Shown here piece by piece: positions 47,619 through 55,799 of a stretch of 64,000 bases of DNA; the first letter of the stretch is position 1; each line of letters begins with the position of its first letter. The stretch comes from Petrimonas sulfuriphila (GTDB lineage Bacteria > Bacteroidota > Bacteroidia > Bacteroidales > Dysgonomonadaceae). The DNA lies in NCBI GenBank assembly GCA_038561985.1, contig CP073276.1, positions 3,596,001 through 3,660,000 of the forward strand, in the 5' to 3' direction. The notes under the pieces were generated by a model. It saw only the letters and a list, made by a program, of their open reading frames with translations, had not been told where the DNA came from and ran no database searches. Made by a program: the position numbers and the translations under genes.

Positions 47619-48731
47619 CTATTTTTTGAACAGCAGTTTCAGGTTGGTTGTTATTTTAGTTACCGGCAAAGGGTTTATGTGCCGGGGAGCAATACCGGAT
47701 ATTTTTTTCGTTCTCGCTACCGAATAGGTGAACCTGTGCCATTTTGCATCCCATTTCCCCCGGAAAGACTTGTTCCTGAAGGTAGAAAACCCGAAATTAC
47801 CTCCCCTCAACACGTCATCCATCACCACATCCACAAATTTTCCTTCCGTATCGGTAGTAAACGGGAAAACACCCGGATCTGCACCCAGGTACCTTACGGC
47901 TGCCGATGCGAATACCTCCATGGCGTTTAACAAATCGAACTGCCTCGCCAGGCCTGTAAGCGCCTCTTTATCCATTTGCGGTGAGTGGGTATGCATGAAC
48001 AGTACCCAATCGCAAAACTGACGGACACCGACACCCAGGTGGATAAAATGATGAAAGAGGTGATAAAAGAGAAAAAAAGCATTGAACTCAACGGGCAAGA
48101 CACTCACTTTCAAGCTATCGATTTCCAGCTCGATAAAGCGATGGTTCCGTATAATTTCCTGCACCTTTTCTTCCAGCAGTCCGTCGTATTTCCTAATCCC
48201 GAAGTAGCAGATGTTTTTGTGGTTTTCAACATGAATACCGTTGATTTCATAGGATTGATGATGGATATTTTCCGCATCTATCCGGCATCCTTTTTTTTTG
48301 GCCCATTCGTTCGCTTTTTCGTAATCTCCCTTCCGATAAAGAAACAGGTCAATATCGCCAGGAGCACGATGCTCCGGCCTGGGATAAAGGATAGCGTTGA
48401 CCTGTCCTTTTAACAGCACAAAGGGGCAACCTATCTTCCCGTATTCCATCGCAAGGTTCCCCAGTTCGTCGTTCAGCCCTTTGTTCAGTTTCTCAATAGC
48501 TTCAGCCTGCAAAAAAAGCGTGTACACCTCCTTTTTCCCCGGCCGAAGGGCTGTAGGCAACGTCATGATTCCGTCGTACAACAAGGCATTCACCCGTTGG
48601 GATTCCGCCAGGCTGATCACCTCTTCCCAAACCGTAGAGCCAACATGCCGGAACAGGTCTTCGTCGGCCGACCTGTTCCAGATGGCGGAGCGGAGCAACT
48701 CCAGGAAAAGAGAAACAACCGGTTCATTCAT
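47619..48731 (-). CDS. Nucleotidyltransferase-fold protein (NTP_transf_5-like)
   Basis: A 370-residue protein. The segment FVLLKGQVNAILYPRPEHRAPGDIDLFLYRKGDYEKA is the nucleotidyltransferase signature of the NTP_transf_5 family, with the metal-binding GDIDL. The rest is helical, with an HLFHHFIHLGVGVRQFCDW segment. Members are common in RiPP clusters with PqqD-like and HprK-like genes; the reaction is not established for this type. It starts eight bases inside the PqqD gene and ends directly at the exporter start, which suggests tight coupling. Confidence 0.75.
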   Translation of the reverse strand: MNEPVVSLFLELLRSAIWNRSADEDLFRHVGSTVWEEVISLAESQRVNALLYDGIMTLPTALRPGKKEVYTLFLQAEAIEKLNKGLNDELGNLAMEYGKIGCPFVLLKGQVNAILYPRPEHRAPGDIDLFLYRKGDYEKANEWAKKKGCRIDAENIHHQSYEINGIHVENHKNICYFGIRKYDGLLEEKVQEIIRNHRFIELEIDSLKVSVLPVEFNAFFLFYHLFHHFIHLGVGVRQFCDWVLFMHTHSPQMDKEALTGLARQFDLLNAMEVFASAAVRYLGADPGVFPFTTDTEGKFVDVVMDDVLRGGNFGFSTFRNKSFRGKWDAKWHRFTYSVARTKKISGIAPRHINPLPVTKITTNLKLLFKK

Positions 48732-48993
48732 AGATCACACCGGCTTTCATCAGTTTATCGGCCAGTACCTGAGCATCAGCCACGGCCTGTGTTTTGTCGA
48801 TACCGTATCTCCCCGTCAGCCTTTCCGCCCAGTCCTGAACGGTAAAGTCCACACCGAAGCTCCCGGCTATCAGAAATTCCGCGGATTCGTTGAGCGATAT
48901 TACGCGGGTGTAGTTCATGTTCTCCCCGTCGTGGGAAACCAGGATGGACTCATCCCCTATCTGTTTGATTCTGATGTTCTCTTTTATCTTCAT
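48724..48993 (-). CDS. PqqD-family peptide-binding protein (RRE)
   Basis: An 89-residue protein with the PqqD winged-helix pattern. A beta-hairpin (DESILVSHDGENMNYTRVISLNESAEFLI) is followed by helices and a C-terminal VLADKLMKAGVIYE. PqqD domains (RiPP recognition elements) hold a precursor peptide leader for the modifying enzymes. Its presence beside an exporter is the main evidence that the cassette makes a modified peptide. No precursor gene is visible within the cassette. Confidence 0.8.
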   Translation of the reverse strand: MKIKENIRIKQIGDESILVSHDGENMNYTRVISLNESAEFLIAGSFGVDFTVQDWAERLTGRYGIDKTQAVADAQVLADKLMKAGVIYE

Positions 48994-49040
48994 TTGACTT
49001 GTTATTTTTATTAAAGCCGTTTACGGCATACGCCCTTCAA

Positions 49041-49442
49041 TCAGTATATCACTCCCGAAGGGCCGTTGGGCAATATCGGTATCCGCAGCACATGCTCCAC
49101 GTACTGGAAATAGTAGAACAGTTTGTGGTTCAGTTCAAACCCATAATCCACACCCGGCTCATACCCTATGATAGACTCAAAGAACGATCTTCTCCGAGGC
49201 TGGGTCGCCAGGTAGTTCCATTCCGACACATATTGACGGTTCCAGTTCTCGTAGTACTGTTGAGAACGGTACCTGGCCGGAGAATTCTGCAGCATGTACC
49301 ACGTTTCAAACCCCGAATCAAATACAATCAGTTCGTATTCGACAGAATCTTCCTGCGGCGGTTCAATTTTCACCATCCCTTTTGGTCCGGAACAGGCGGC
49401 AAGGGATGCTACAATCGCGAATAAACACAAAGCTTTTTTCAT
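49041..49442 (-). CDS. DUF6146-like small lipoprotein
   Basis: A 133-residue lipoprotein (lipobox LAACSG). The body holds conserved-looking aromatic runs: YELIVFDSGFETWYM, YRSQQYYENWNRQYVSEWNYL and NHKLFYYFQYVEHVLRIPI. It matches the small DUF6146 proteins of Bacteroidales; the function is unknown. It stands between the peptidase gene (51-base gap) and the PqqD gene (47-base gap), in the same direction, interrupting an otherwise tightly packed cassette. Confidence 0.65.
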   Translation of the reverse strand: MKKALCLFAIVASLAACSGPKGMVKIEPPQEDSVEYELIVFDSGFETWYMLQNSPARYRSQQYYENWNRQYVSEWNYLATQPRRRSFFESIIGYEPGVDYGFELNHKLFYYFQYVEHVLRIPILPNGPSGVIY

Positions 49443-49493
49443 ACGATAAAACCATTAAGCCCAACGTTATAGTCAACCACTTCACTCCAGACC

Positions 49494-49958
49494 TCATCCG
49501 CTCCCGTTGATCTTCCTGTAGATACGCAGAAAAAATCTTCGCAACAACGGGCTGGAAAACCAACACTTTTTTGCCAGGTTCCATTTGAGGCTTCCTTTCC
49601 CTATTTTTCTTCCCTTTTTATAAACAGCCGTTACTTCCGCAACAACGTGTTTCTTGTCGCATTGCTCACGGACAAACGGATTGCCGTCTCCCCTGAGCGT
49701 GACCAACTCCTTTTCAACTTTCTCGATCCGGTGAACAACGTAGCTGTTCGCTTTCGTTCTGGCCAACACGATATTCCCTTTCGTTATCGATTGTCCGTTT
49801 AATTTCGACAGTTCGATCTGATCCGACGGCGGACGGATAAAAGGCAGCATACTGATTCCCTTTACCGGAATTTTTACCGCCCGGTGCGCATCGATCTCCT
49901 CCAATATATGCGAAAAGAAAATCTCGTTCGGGACAATCAGGGATTCCATTATTTTCAA
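49494..49958 (-). CDS. S24/S26-family serine peptidase-like protein
   Basis: A 154-residue protein of the signal peptidase/LexA fold. KGISMLPFIRPPSDQIEL carries the catalytic Ser (GxSMxP), and GNIVLARTKANSYVVHRI gives the following beta-strand. The general-base Lys is not obvious; the position after VVHR is non-Lys, as in related S24/S26 proteins from these clusters. It has no membrane anchor, so it may process a cytoplasmic peptide. It starts four bases inside the HprK-like gene. Confidence 0.7.
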   Translation of the reverse strand: MKIMESLIVPNEIFFSHILEEIDAHRAVKIPVKGISMLPFIRPPSDQIELSKLNGQSITKGNIVLARTKANSYVVHRIEKVEKELVTLRGDGNPFVREQCDKKHVVAEVTAVYKKGRKIGKGSLKWNLAKKCWFSSPLLRRFFLRIYRKINGSG

Positions 49959-50827
49959 GACAACAATGACCGGGTTAATGATACTGCTTCATAGTCCGGC
50001 CGGCAATCGAGCCGATAAACCGGTACACGTTGCAAAACAGCGGCAACAACATCCAGCACCCTGTTTTTATTTTCAACATCAGACCGGAGCACCGCTGCCG
50101 AAGTATACAACGAAGAGAGTGCTTCAATGCTTTTAAGTTTGGTCAGACGATTTTCGGAGCTTTGGTGCAGGTGTACAAAGGCGGCCACTTCTGCCGATGC
50201 GTTCCTGAAGCAGGCCGTGCTTCCGCTCCAGGGTGCCCCGTAGACCCTTACCGGCTCATCTTCAAAGACGCGTATCAGGGGTTCATCATCATTCAGCAGC
50301 GTACAGTCGGGTACAAACTCGCGCCATAGCCGGCTATGGGTGCTTTTTCCCGTTCCGCTCTTACCTAAAAAAACCAGCGCCTTGCCGTTCAGTTCCGTCA
50401 CGGAGGCATGAATCTTGATGGTCCGGTTCGCAAGGATGGAGGTCACGCCAAAGGCCAGCCTCAGGAAACTATTGAGAAAGACGGCTTCGTTTTTATCGGT
50501 AAACGAGAGATCGCAAACCACCTCCTTCCAGTCTGCCGGAGCAAAGAACCGGTGTTCCTTCTCCCCCTGTCTCATGGAGACAACCATCCCTTCCGGTGAG
50601 TGGTACACCCGGTAATCCACGCCGTTCCACTCCATCGTATCGTCCGGCGGAAATTCGGGCAGATGAACCTCCCGGTGGCCTCTTAAACTGAACAAAAAAT
50701 CATCGCCGGAACTATTTTCCACCCGGAAAGGGGTGTAATTCGGCATAATTCCGGTAGTACGTGCCCTGTCGGGGGTTTCTATGCAGAATAGATGTCCGGC
50801 CACACTGTATTTAAGTTTCTCATTCAT
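49955..50827 (-). CDS. HprK-like P-loop kinase
   Basis: A 290-residue protein. Residues 1-140 form a beta-rich N-domain, and the C-terminal part is an HprK/PEP-carboxykinase-like ATPase with Walker A FLGKSGTGKSTHSR and an acidic DDEPLI segment. No PTS HPr is coded nearby. HprK homologues in lasso-peptide clusters phosphorylate the peptide, so that role is inferred. A TATCTTTG promoter box lies only 10 bases before the start, giving a nearly leaderless mRNA. It is the first gene of the leftward cassette. Confidence 0.7.
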   Translation of the reverse strand: MNEKLKYSVAGHLFCIETPDRARTTGIMPNYTPFRVENSSGDDFLFSLRGHREVHLPEFPPDDTMEWNGVDYRVYHSPEGMVVSMRQGEKEHRFFAPADWKEVVCDLSFTDKNEAVFLNSFLRLAFGVTSILANRTIKIHASVTELNGKALVFLGKSGTGKSTHSRLWREFVPDCTLLNDDEPLIRVFEDEPVRVYGAPWSGSTACFRNASAEVAAFVHLHQSSENRLTKLKSIEALSSLYTSAAVLRSDVENKNRVLDVVAAVLQRVPVYRLDCRPDYEAVSLTRSLLS

Positions 50828-50836
50828 AACTCAACA

Positions 50837-50844
50837 CAAAGATA
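50837..50844 (-). promoter_or_regulatory. Promoter -7 box of the HprK-PqqD cassette
   Basis: On the minus strand TATCTTTG matches TAnnTTTG. It is divergent from the btuB riboswitch promoter 34 bases away. The distance to ATG 50827 is so short that the first codon lies at or next to the transcription start. Confidence 0.45.
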
Positions 50845-50877
50845 TATTTTTTTATTTTCTTTCCACTTTTTTTTACC

Positions 50878-50885
50878 TATCTTTG
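50878..50885 (+). promoter_or_regulatory. Promoter -7 box of the cobalamin-riboswitch transcript
   Basis: TATCTTTG matches TAnnTTTG; transcription would start near 50892, just before the first conserved riboswitch bases. Confidence 0.5.
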
Positions 50886-50892
50886 TCCTCGA

Positions 50893-51135
50893 AATGTTGG
50901 TGTTACGCGTTCCAGATTTGGCTTCGGAACCGTAATGAAAAGGGAATCAGGTGAAAATCCTGAACAGACCCGCTGCTGTAAGCTTCGTTTCACGTGCTGA
51001 ACAGATCACCTTTTGCCACTAAAACCCGCTCCTGCTTCCCCTCAAGGGAGGCACTAGCTTCGGAAAGAAGCTCGAAAACCGGTTTTGGGAAGGCGTTCAG
51101 GACACGGAAGTAAGTCAGAAGACCTGCCATCGTTT
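50893..51135 (+). promoter_or_regulatory. Cobalamin (B12) riboswitch
   Basis: The leader opens with TTGGTG. It continues with GGGAATCAGGTGAAAATCCT and GACCCGCTGCTGTAAGC, and ends in the B12 box around AAGTCAGAAGACCTGCC (51112-51128). This is the layout of the cobalamin riboswitch family. The side arm between 51000 and 51100 is long and variable. About 120 bases separate the aptamer from the btuB start; no strong terminator is visible there, so control may act on translation. Binding of adenosylcobalamin would lower expression of the uptake genes. Confidence 0.88.
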
Positions 51136-51252
51136 CGCACCTGTTAATGGCTTTCGGGGGATAAAGCTTGAAAACGACTCGCGAACAGAATCTTTTTTAT
51201 TTACGCGCTTCATTTTCAGAATGCTTTACCGGAATTAAAAATTCGGTATAAG

Positions 51253-53274
51253 ATGAATGTTTTAAAAAGAAATGCAGTAATCGTTGCCGCACTTTATGCG
51301 GTAACTACTCCGTTGCTGGCACAGACCAGCCTCGACAGCTTGCAGCGCCTGCCCGAAGTGGTGGTGACGGAGAGGTATGGCGACCGGGAAATCCGCTCGT
51401 CGGCTCCGATGCGTATTTTATTGCGAAAATCGATTCGGAACCTCAATGCGTTGCAGCTGTCCGACGTGGTTAAACACTTTCCCGGCGTTACCGTGAAGGA
51501 CTTCGGGGGTATCGGCGGGCTCAAGGCCGTATCGGTACGCAGCCTCGGTGCCAGCCACACGGCGGTGAACTACAACGGCTTTACCATAAACGACATACAA
51601 ACGGGACAAATAGATATCGGCCGGTTTGCCCTGGACAACGTCGATATGATCTCCCTGAACTCGGGACAAAGCGATAACATCTTTCAACCGGCCCGGCTGT
51701 TCGCGTCAGCCTCGGTACTGAACATCCAGAGCGCCGCACCACAGGTAGGCCCGGGAAAAAAGGTCAACGGGCGGGCTTCGCTCAAAGCCGGATCGTTCGG
51801 CATGTTCAACCCGGCAGTCTCCACCAACCTGAAACTTAACGAAAAGCTATCGGCATCGTTGAGCGGCGAATGGCTGTCGGCAAACGGTGAGTATCCGTAC
51901 ATCTTGCATTACGGTGAGGCCGGAAGAGACAGCTCATCGGTAGAGAAACGCGAAAATACCGATGTGAAGAACCTCCGGCTAGAGGGTGCCCTGTTCGCCA
52001 ACTTTTCCGATAAAAGCAGCGGAAACCTGCGCACCTACTACTACCAGTCGGAACGCGGACTGCCCGGAGCCACCATCCTCTACAACACGTCCGGCTTTTC
52101 CAAACAACGGCTCCGGGACAACACCTTCTTCACGCAGGCACACTACCTCAACAACCTCTCCGGGCGGTGGGCCTTACAGGCAAATGCCAAGTATAACCAC
52201 GGCTATGTGTATTACCTCGATCCGGAATTTTTAAATGCGGAAGGGAAACTGGAAAACAGGTACCGGCAAAACGAATTTTACGGATCGGTTTCTGCCCTGT
52301 TCAGGGCGTTGGAGAACCTCTCGTTCTCGGCATCAACGGATGTCGTGATGAACAACATGTCGGCCAATCTACCGGATTTTGCCTACCCCACCCGCTACAC
52401 CTCACTCTCGAGCCTTGCCGCGAAGTACGTCTCCGACCGGCTCCTGGCCACGGCCAGCCTGCTTTACACACAGACATCGGAGCACGTACGGTCGGGTACG
52501 GCTGCAGACAACCGGCACAGGCTCTCCCCATACTCCAGCCTAACGTTCCAGCCTTTCGAAGCGATCGATTTCCGCCTGAGGGCGTTCTACAAAAATATTT
52601 TCCGGCTACCCACCTTCAACGACCTGTATTATTCGCGCGTGGGGAAACGGGACCTGAAACCCGAAGATACGCATCAGTTCAACATAGGGTTCACTTATTC
52701 CACGTCCGCGGCCGAACGGCTCCCGCTGCTGACAATGACCACAGATGCCTATTTCAACAAGATCAACAACAAGATTGTCGCCTACCCCAACCGGAACATC
52801 TTCGAGTGGAGCATGATGAACTTTGGCTCGGTGGAGATCTGCGGCGTGGACATTGCGCTGGAAAGTGCTTTTGCGCTTTCCTCCAAGGTAAAGCTGCTTG
52901 CCGGAAGTTCGTTCACCTTTCAGGATTCCCGAAACAAGTCCAACCCCGGCAGCCCAGCCTATAACCATCAATTGCCCTATACGCCCCGCTTCTCGGGTTC
53001 GGGCCGGGCTGTTGTGGAAACGCCCTGGCTAAACGCGGCTTACACGTTGCTGTGGTCGGGAACACGGTACACCTCGGCACAGAACATGCCGGAGAACAGG
53101 TTGAGCGGGTATGCCGATCACGGCATTTCGCTGTCGAAGAGTGTTGAGATAAAACACAACAGGATCGGCCTGTCGGTCGAGGCCCTCAACCTGGGAAACA
53201 AGAACTACGAGATCGTCCGCAACTTTCCGATGCCCGGACGGTCATTCAGGGGAACCATTTCCATAAACTTTTAA
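51253..53274 (+). CDS. btuB: TonB-dependent cobalamin receptor
   Basis: A 673-residue outer-membrane receptor. The signal peptide ends near LLAQT, the TonB box region follows (LPEVVVTER), then the plug (VVKHFPGVTVKDFGGIGGLKAVSVRSLG) and a 22-strand barrel ending with a C-terminal Phe (GTISINF). The riboswitch in front and the BtuG-like gene behind identify cobalamin as the likely ligand. It passes B12 into the periplasm using TonB energy. No periplasmic-binding or ABC import genes are in the window. Confidence 0.88.
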   Translation: MNVLKRNAVIVAALYAVTTPLLAQTSLDSLQRLPEVVVTERYGDREIRSSAPMRILLRKSIRNLNALQLSDVVKHFPGVTVKDFGGIGGLKAVSVRSLGASHTAVNYNGFTINDIQTGQIDIGRFALDNVDMISLNSGQSDNIFQPARLFASASVLNIQSAAPQVGPGKKVNGRASLKAGSFGMFNPAVSTNLKLNEKLSASLSGEWLSANGEYPYILHYGEAGRDSSSVEKRENTDVKNLRLEGALFANFSDKSSGNLRTYYYQSERGLPGATILYNTSGFSKQRLRDNTFFTQAHYLNNLSGRWALQANAKYNHGYVYYLDPEFLNAEGKLENRYRQNEFYGSVSALFRALENLSFSASTDVVMNNMSANLPDFAYPTRYTSLSSLAAKYVSDRLLATASLLYTQTSEHVRSGTAADNRHRLSPYSSLTFQPFEAIDFRLRAFYKNIFRLPTFNDLYYSRVGKRDLKPEDTHQFNIGFTYSTSAAERLPLLTMTTDAYFNKINNKIVAYPNRNIFEWSMMNFGSVEICGVDIALESAFALSSKVKLLAGSSFTFQDSRNKSNPGSPAYNHQLPYTPRFSGSGRAVVETPWLNAAYTLLWSGTRYTSAQNMPENRLSGYADHGISLSKSVEIKHNRIGLSVEALNLGNKNYEIVRNFPMPGRSFRGTISINF

Positions 53275-53286
53275 ATATTTAAATAA

Positions 53287-54363
53287 ATGAAGAAGTATTT
53301 TGTATTTATTCTGCTGCTCACAACTGCGTTTTTTACGGCCTGCACGCCCGAGACCGTTATCGATGAAACTGAACTTCCGGCAAAGGAAGCCAAGCGTATT
53401 CTGATCCTTTCCGAAGGATTTTACGGAGACAACAGCGCGTCGCTTGCGCATTACGACTTTGATAAACAGGTATTGACCAAGGATTATTTCACGTCTGTCA
53501 ACCAAAGGGGTTTGGGCGACACAGCCAACGACGCCATCCGGTACGGAGCCAAAATCTACGTTGTGGTCAACTCGTCCAGCACCGTTGAGGTGATTGCCGC
53601 TAACACGGGGAAATCACTGAAACAGATCCCGATGAAAACCGCTACTAACCAGGCAAAGCAACCCCGGTATGCCGCGGCTTACGGAGGAAAAGTGTACGTC
53701 ACTTCACACGATGACACCGTCACCCGCATCGACACCACAACACTGAGCATAGACGGTTCGGTGCAGGTGGGAGCAGATCCCGAAGGCATCTGTATCGCCA
53801 ACAACAACATTTACGTGGCAAACTCGGGAGGGATGAATTTCCCCAACTACGACAAAACCGTTAGCGTAATCGACCTGAAGAGCTTTACGGAAACGAAAAA
53901 GATTGAGGTCGGTTTAAATCCCAAAAGGGTCTATGCCGATAAGGAAGGCGACGTTTATGTGTACTCGGTAGGCAACTATACAACGGTGCCGGCAACGTTT
54001 CAAAAGATCACCCCAAAAGGCGAGGTAGCCGCTTTTGATGAAGTGAAGAACATAATGGATTTCACCCTGTCCGGCGACAGGGCATTTATCTATTACAAGG
54101 ATTACGCCACCTCTGAAACCGTGGTTTCTGTTTTTGACTGCCTGAACGACAAGCTACTCACCGGCAAGCTCATTGCCGACAAATCGATAGCTATTCCTTA
54201 CTCCATTACCGTAGACCCCTTTAACGGCGATATTTACCTGACCGACGCCGTTGAATACGTGAAGATATTGGGAAATGTCTACTGCTACGACAAAACAGGA
54301 AAACGTAAGTTCACGCTCGAGAACCCGGGTTACCTGCCTAACAGGGTGCTGTTTCTGAACTAA
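53287..54363 (+). CDS. btuG: BtuG-like surface cobalamin-binding beta-propeller lipoprotein
   Basis: A 358-residue lipoprotein (lipobox FTACTP). The mature chain consists of repeated beta-propeller blades of about 45-50 residues: KRILILSEGFYGDNSASL, AIRYGAKIYVVVNSSSTVEVI, AAAYGGKVYVTSHDDTVTRID, GICIANNNIYVANSGG. In Bacteroides BtuG is a seven-bladed propeller that binds B12 very tightly and sits on BtuB. The direct coupling to btuB (12-base gap) and the riboswitch support that role. It would be displayed on the cell surface. Confidence 0.82.
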   Translation: MKKYFVFILLLTTAFFTACTPETVIDETELPAKEAKRILILSEGFYGDNSASLAHYDFDKQVLTKDYFTSVNQRGLGDTANDAIRYGAKIYVVVNSSSTVEVIAANTGKSLKQIPMKTATNQAKQPRYAAAYGGKVYVTSHDDTVTRIDTTTLSIDGSVQVGADPEGICIANNNIYVANSGGMNFPNYDKTVSVIDLKSFTETKKIEVGLNPKRVYADKEGDVYVYSVGNYTTVPATFQKITPKGEVAAFDEVKNIMDFTLSGDRAFIYYKDYATSETVVSVFDCLNDKLLTGKLIADKSIAIPYSITVDPFNGDIYLTDAVEYVKILGNVYCYDKTGKRKFTLENPGYLPNRVLFLN

Positions 54364-54366
54364 CGG

Positions 54367-54768
54367 TTACCGGCTCCGGACGTTTGTGTCATAATCCACA
54401 GCGTCCCGGCTGCCGTTACCGGAAAACGAATTTTTCCTCCGCAGCAGGAAGAATTCCCGGTTGTCTTTTTCGCTGCGCATGATCTCAAATAGTTCGAAAC
54501 CGTTGCGGCTCATCAGGTTAAGCACAGCAAGCATCCCGTTGAACGACATCGGACGGCGGCGTTCATCAGTTATCTGCGGCGTTCTGCCGCCCTGCCCATA
54601 GTCTACCCGCACCGTGATCTTCGATGTCAGGATCGGGCCCGAATCCGACCAGATCATGACGTAGTCCGCGTCAATATCGCTTATGGCTACTTCATTCACG
54701 TACTGTGCTTCGACAAACGATACGCTGCCGATAAGAAAAAGTGTCAGTAGGAAAAGTTTTGATTTCAT
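54367..54768 (-). CDS. Small secreted hypothetical protein
   Basis: A 133-residue protein with a signal peptide (MKSKLFLLTLFLIGSVSFVEAQ). The mature part is a short beta-alpha domain (VNEVAISDIDADYVMIWSDS, then a helix GMLAVLNLMSRNGFELFE and a strand REFFLLRRK). This is a pattern of small Bacteroidetes periplasmic proteins; I know no named function. It is convergent with btuG, with three bases between them. Confidence 0.6.
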   Translation of the reverse strand: MKSKLFLLTLFLIGSVSFVEAQYVNEVAISDIDADYVMIWSDSGPILTSKITVRVDYGQGGRTPQITDERRRPMSFNGMLAVLNLMSRNGFELFEIMRSEKDNREFFLLRRKNSFSGNGSRDAVDYDTNVRSR

Positions 54769-54927
54769 GTCCGTAATAATTAAAATGATCAGGGCCGGGA
54801 ATCAATGGGTTAAGCCGGCCGTTCCAGAAACAAAAGTAAACAAAAAAACAATACGTTAAACCGGAACTGCTTTGAGGGGATCCCGCATTTTTTATCCTAA
54901 AAGTTAACATTCTTTTAAAAAAAAATT

Positions 54928-54935
54928 TATCTTTG
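54928..54935 (+). promoter_or_regulatory. Promoter -7 box for the M23 peptidase-bactofilin pair
   Basis: TATCTTTG matches TAnnTTTG. A start of transcription near 54941 excludes the GTG at 54944 as a practical start and supports ATG 54968. Confidence 0.45.
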
Positions 54936-54967
54936 CAATATCGTTGTGCTATTTCCGGAAAATCAAC

Positions 54968-55792
54968 ATGCGTAGTCACAAAACATCCATTCTGATTATC
55001 AATACCGAGGGAAAAAGAAACAAAACCCTTCTTGTTCCAACCAGGATACTTCTGCACTGGAAAAAATACGCAGCCGTAGCGGTGCTTGTGGTGCTTTGCC
55101 TCATTGCCGTCCTGGGGGTGACGGTGTTTCACAAAACAAGCAAGATTTACCAACATGAGATCGCCAAGGCAGACAAGATCAAGAGCCTCGTTGACGTCCC
55201 CAAAGCGCAACAGACCTTCCAGTCGATCGATGAAAGTATTTTCCGTATAAACGAACTGCTGAAATCGAGGGGGCTGGTCCAGATGGAGGTTGAGAACCTG
55301 GGCGGCCCGGAAAACGTAGAAGTGGTAAAAATAAACGAGCTGGCGGACTTTTACAGGGAGCAGCTCGATAACCTGGAGAAGACACTGAAGAATGTTCCCA
55401 TCGGGAACCCCACCCCATCCGACAAGATCATTTCATCCTACGGTTACAGGAGGAACCCGTTCACCGGCCGCGGTGCAGAGTATCATTCCGGGATCGACAT
55501 CAAGGGCGAAAGGGGTACTCCGGTTAAAACAACGGCAAACGGCAAGGTAGAAGTTGCGGGATGGTACGGAGGATACGGAAAATGCGTGATTGTAAAACAC
55601 GAAAACAAGCTGAAAACGCTGTACGGCCATTTATCGGAGATAACCGTCCGCGAAGGCGATGAGATAGAGAGCGGACAGGTTATCGGCAGACTCGGGAGCA
55701 CGGGGCGAAGCTCAGGCCCCCACCTGCATTACGAGATCATAAAAGACGACGAGAAAGTGAACCCGGGCGACTACATTAATTTTCACGAATGA
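54968..55792 (+). CDS. Membrane-anchored M23 peptidoglycan endopeptidase
   Basis: A protein of about 274 residues with one membrane helix near residues 36-58, a helical linker (residues 75-140), and a LytM/M23 domain. Zinc ligands are YHSGIDIKGERG (His, Asp) and GPHLHYEI (HLH). All appear intact, so it should be an active D,D- or cross-link endopeptidase acting in the periplasm. ATG 54968 is preferred to GTG 54944 on promoter grounds. It is followed seven bases later by bactofilin, a common pair that shapes the cell wall. Confidence 0.88.
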   Translation: MRSHKTSILIINTEGKRNKTLLVPTRILLHWKKYAAVAVLVVLCLIAVLGVTVFHKTSKIYQHEIAKADKIKSLVDVPKAQQTFQSIDESIFRINELLKSRGLVQMEVENLGGPENVEVVKINELADFYREQLDNLEKTLKNVPIGNPTPSDKIISSYGYRRNPFTGRGAEYHSGIDIKGERGTPVKTTANGKVEVAGWYGGYGKCVIVKHENKLKTLYGHLSEITVREGDEIESGQVIGRLGSTGRSSGPHLHYEIIKDDEKVNPGDYINFHE

Positions 55793-55799
55793 ATATCCG

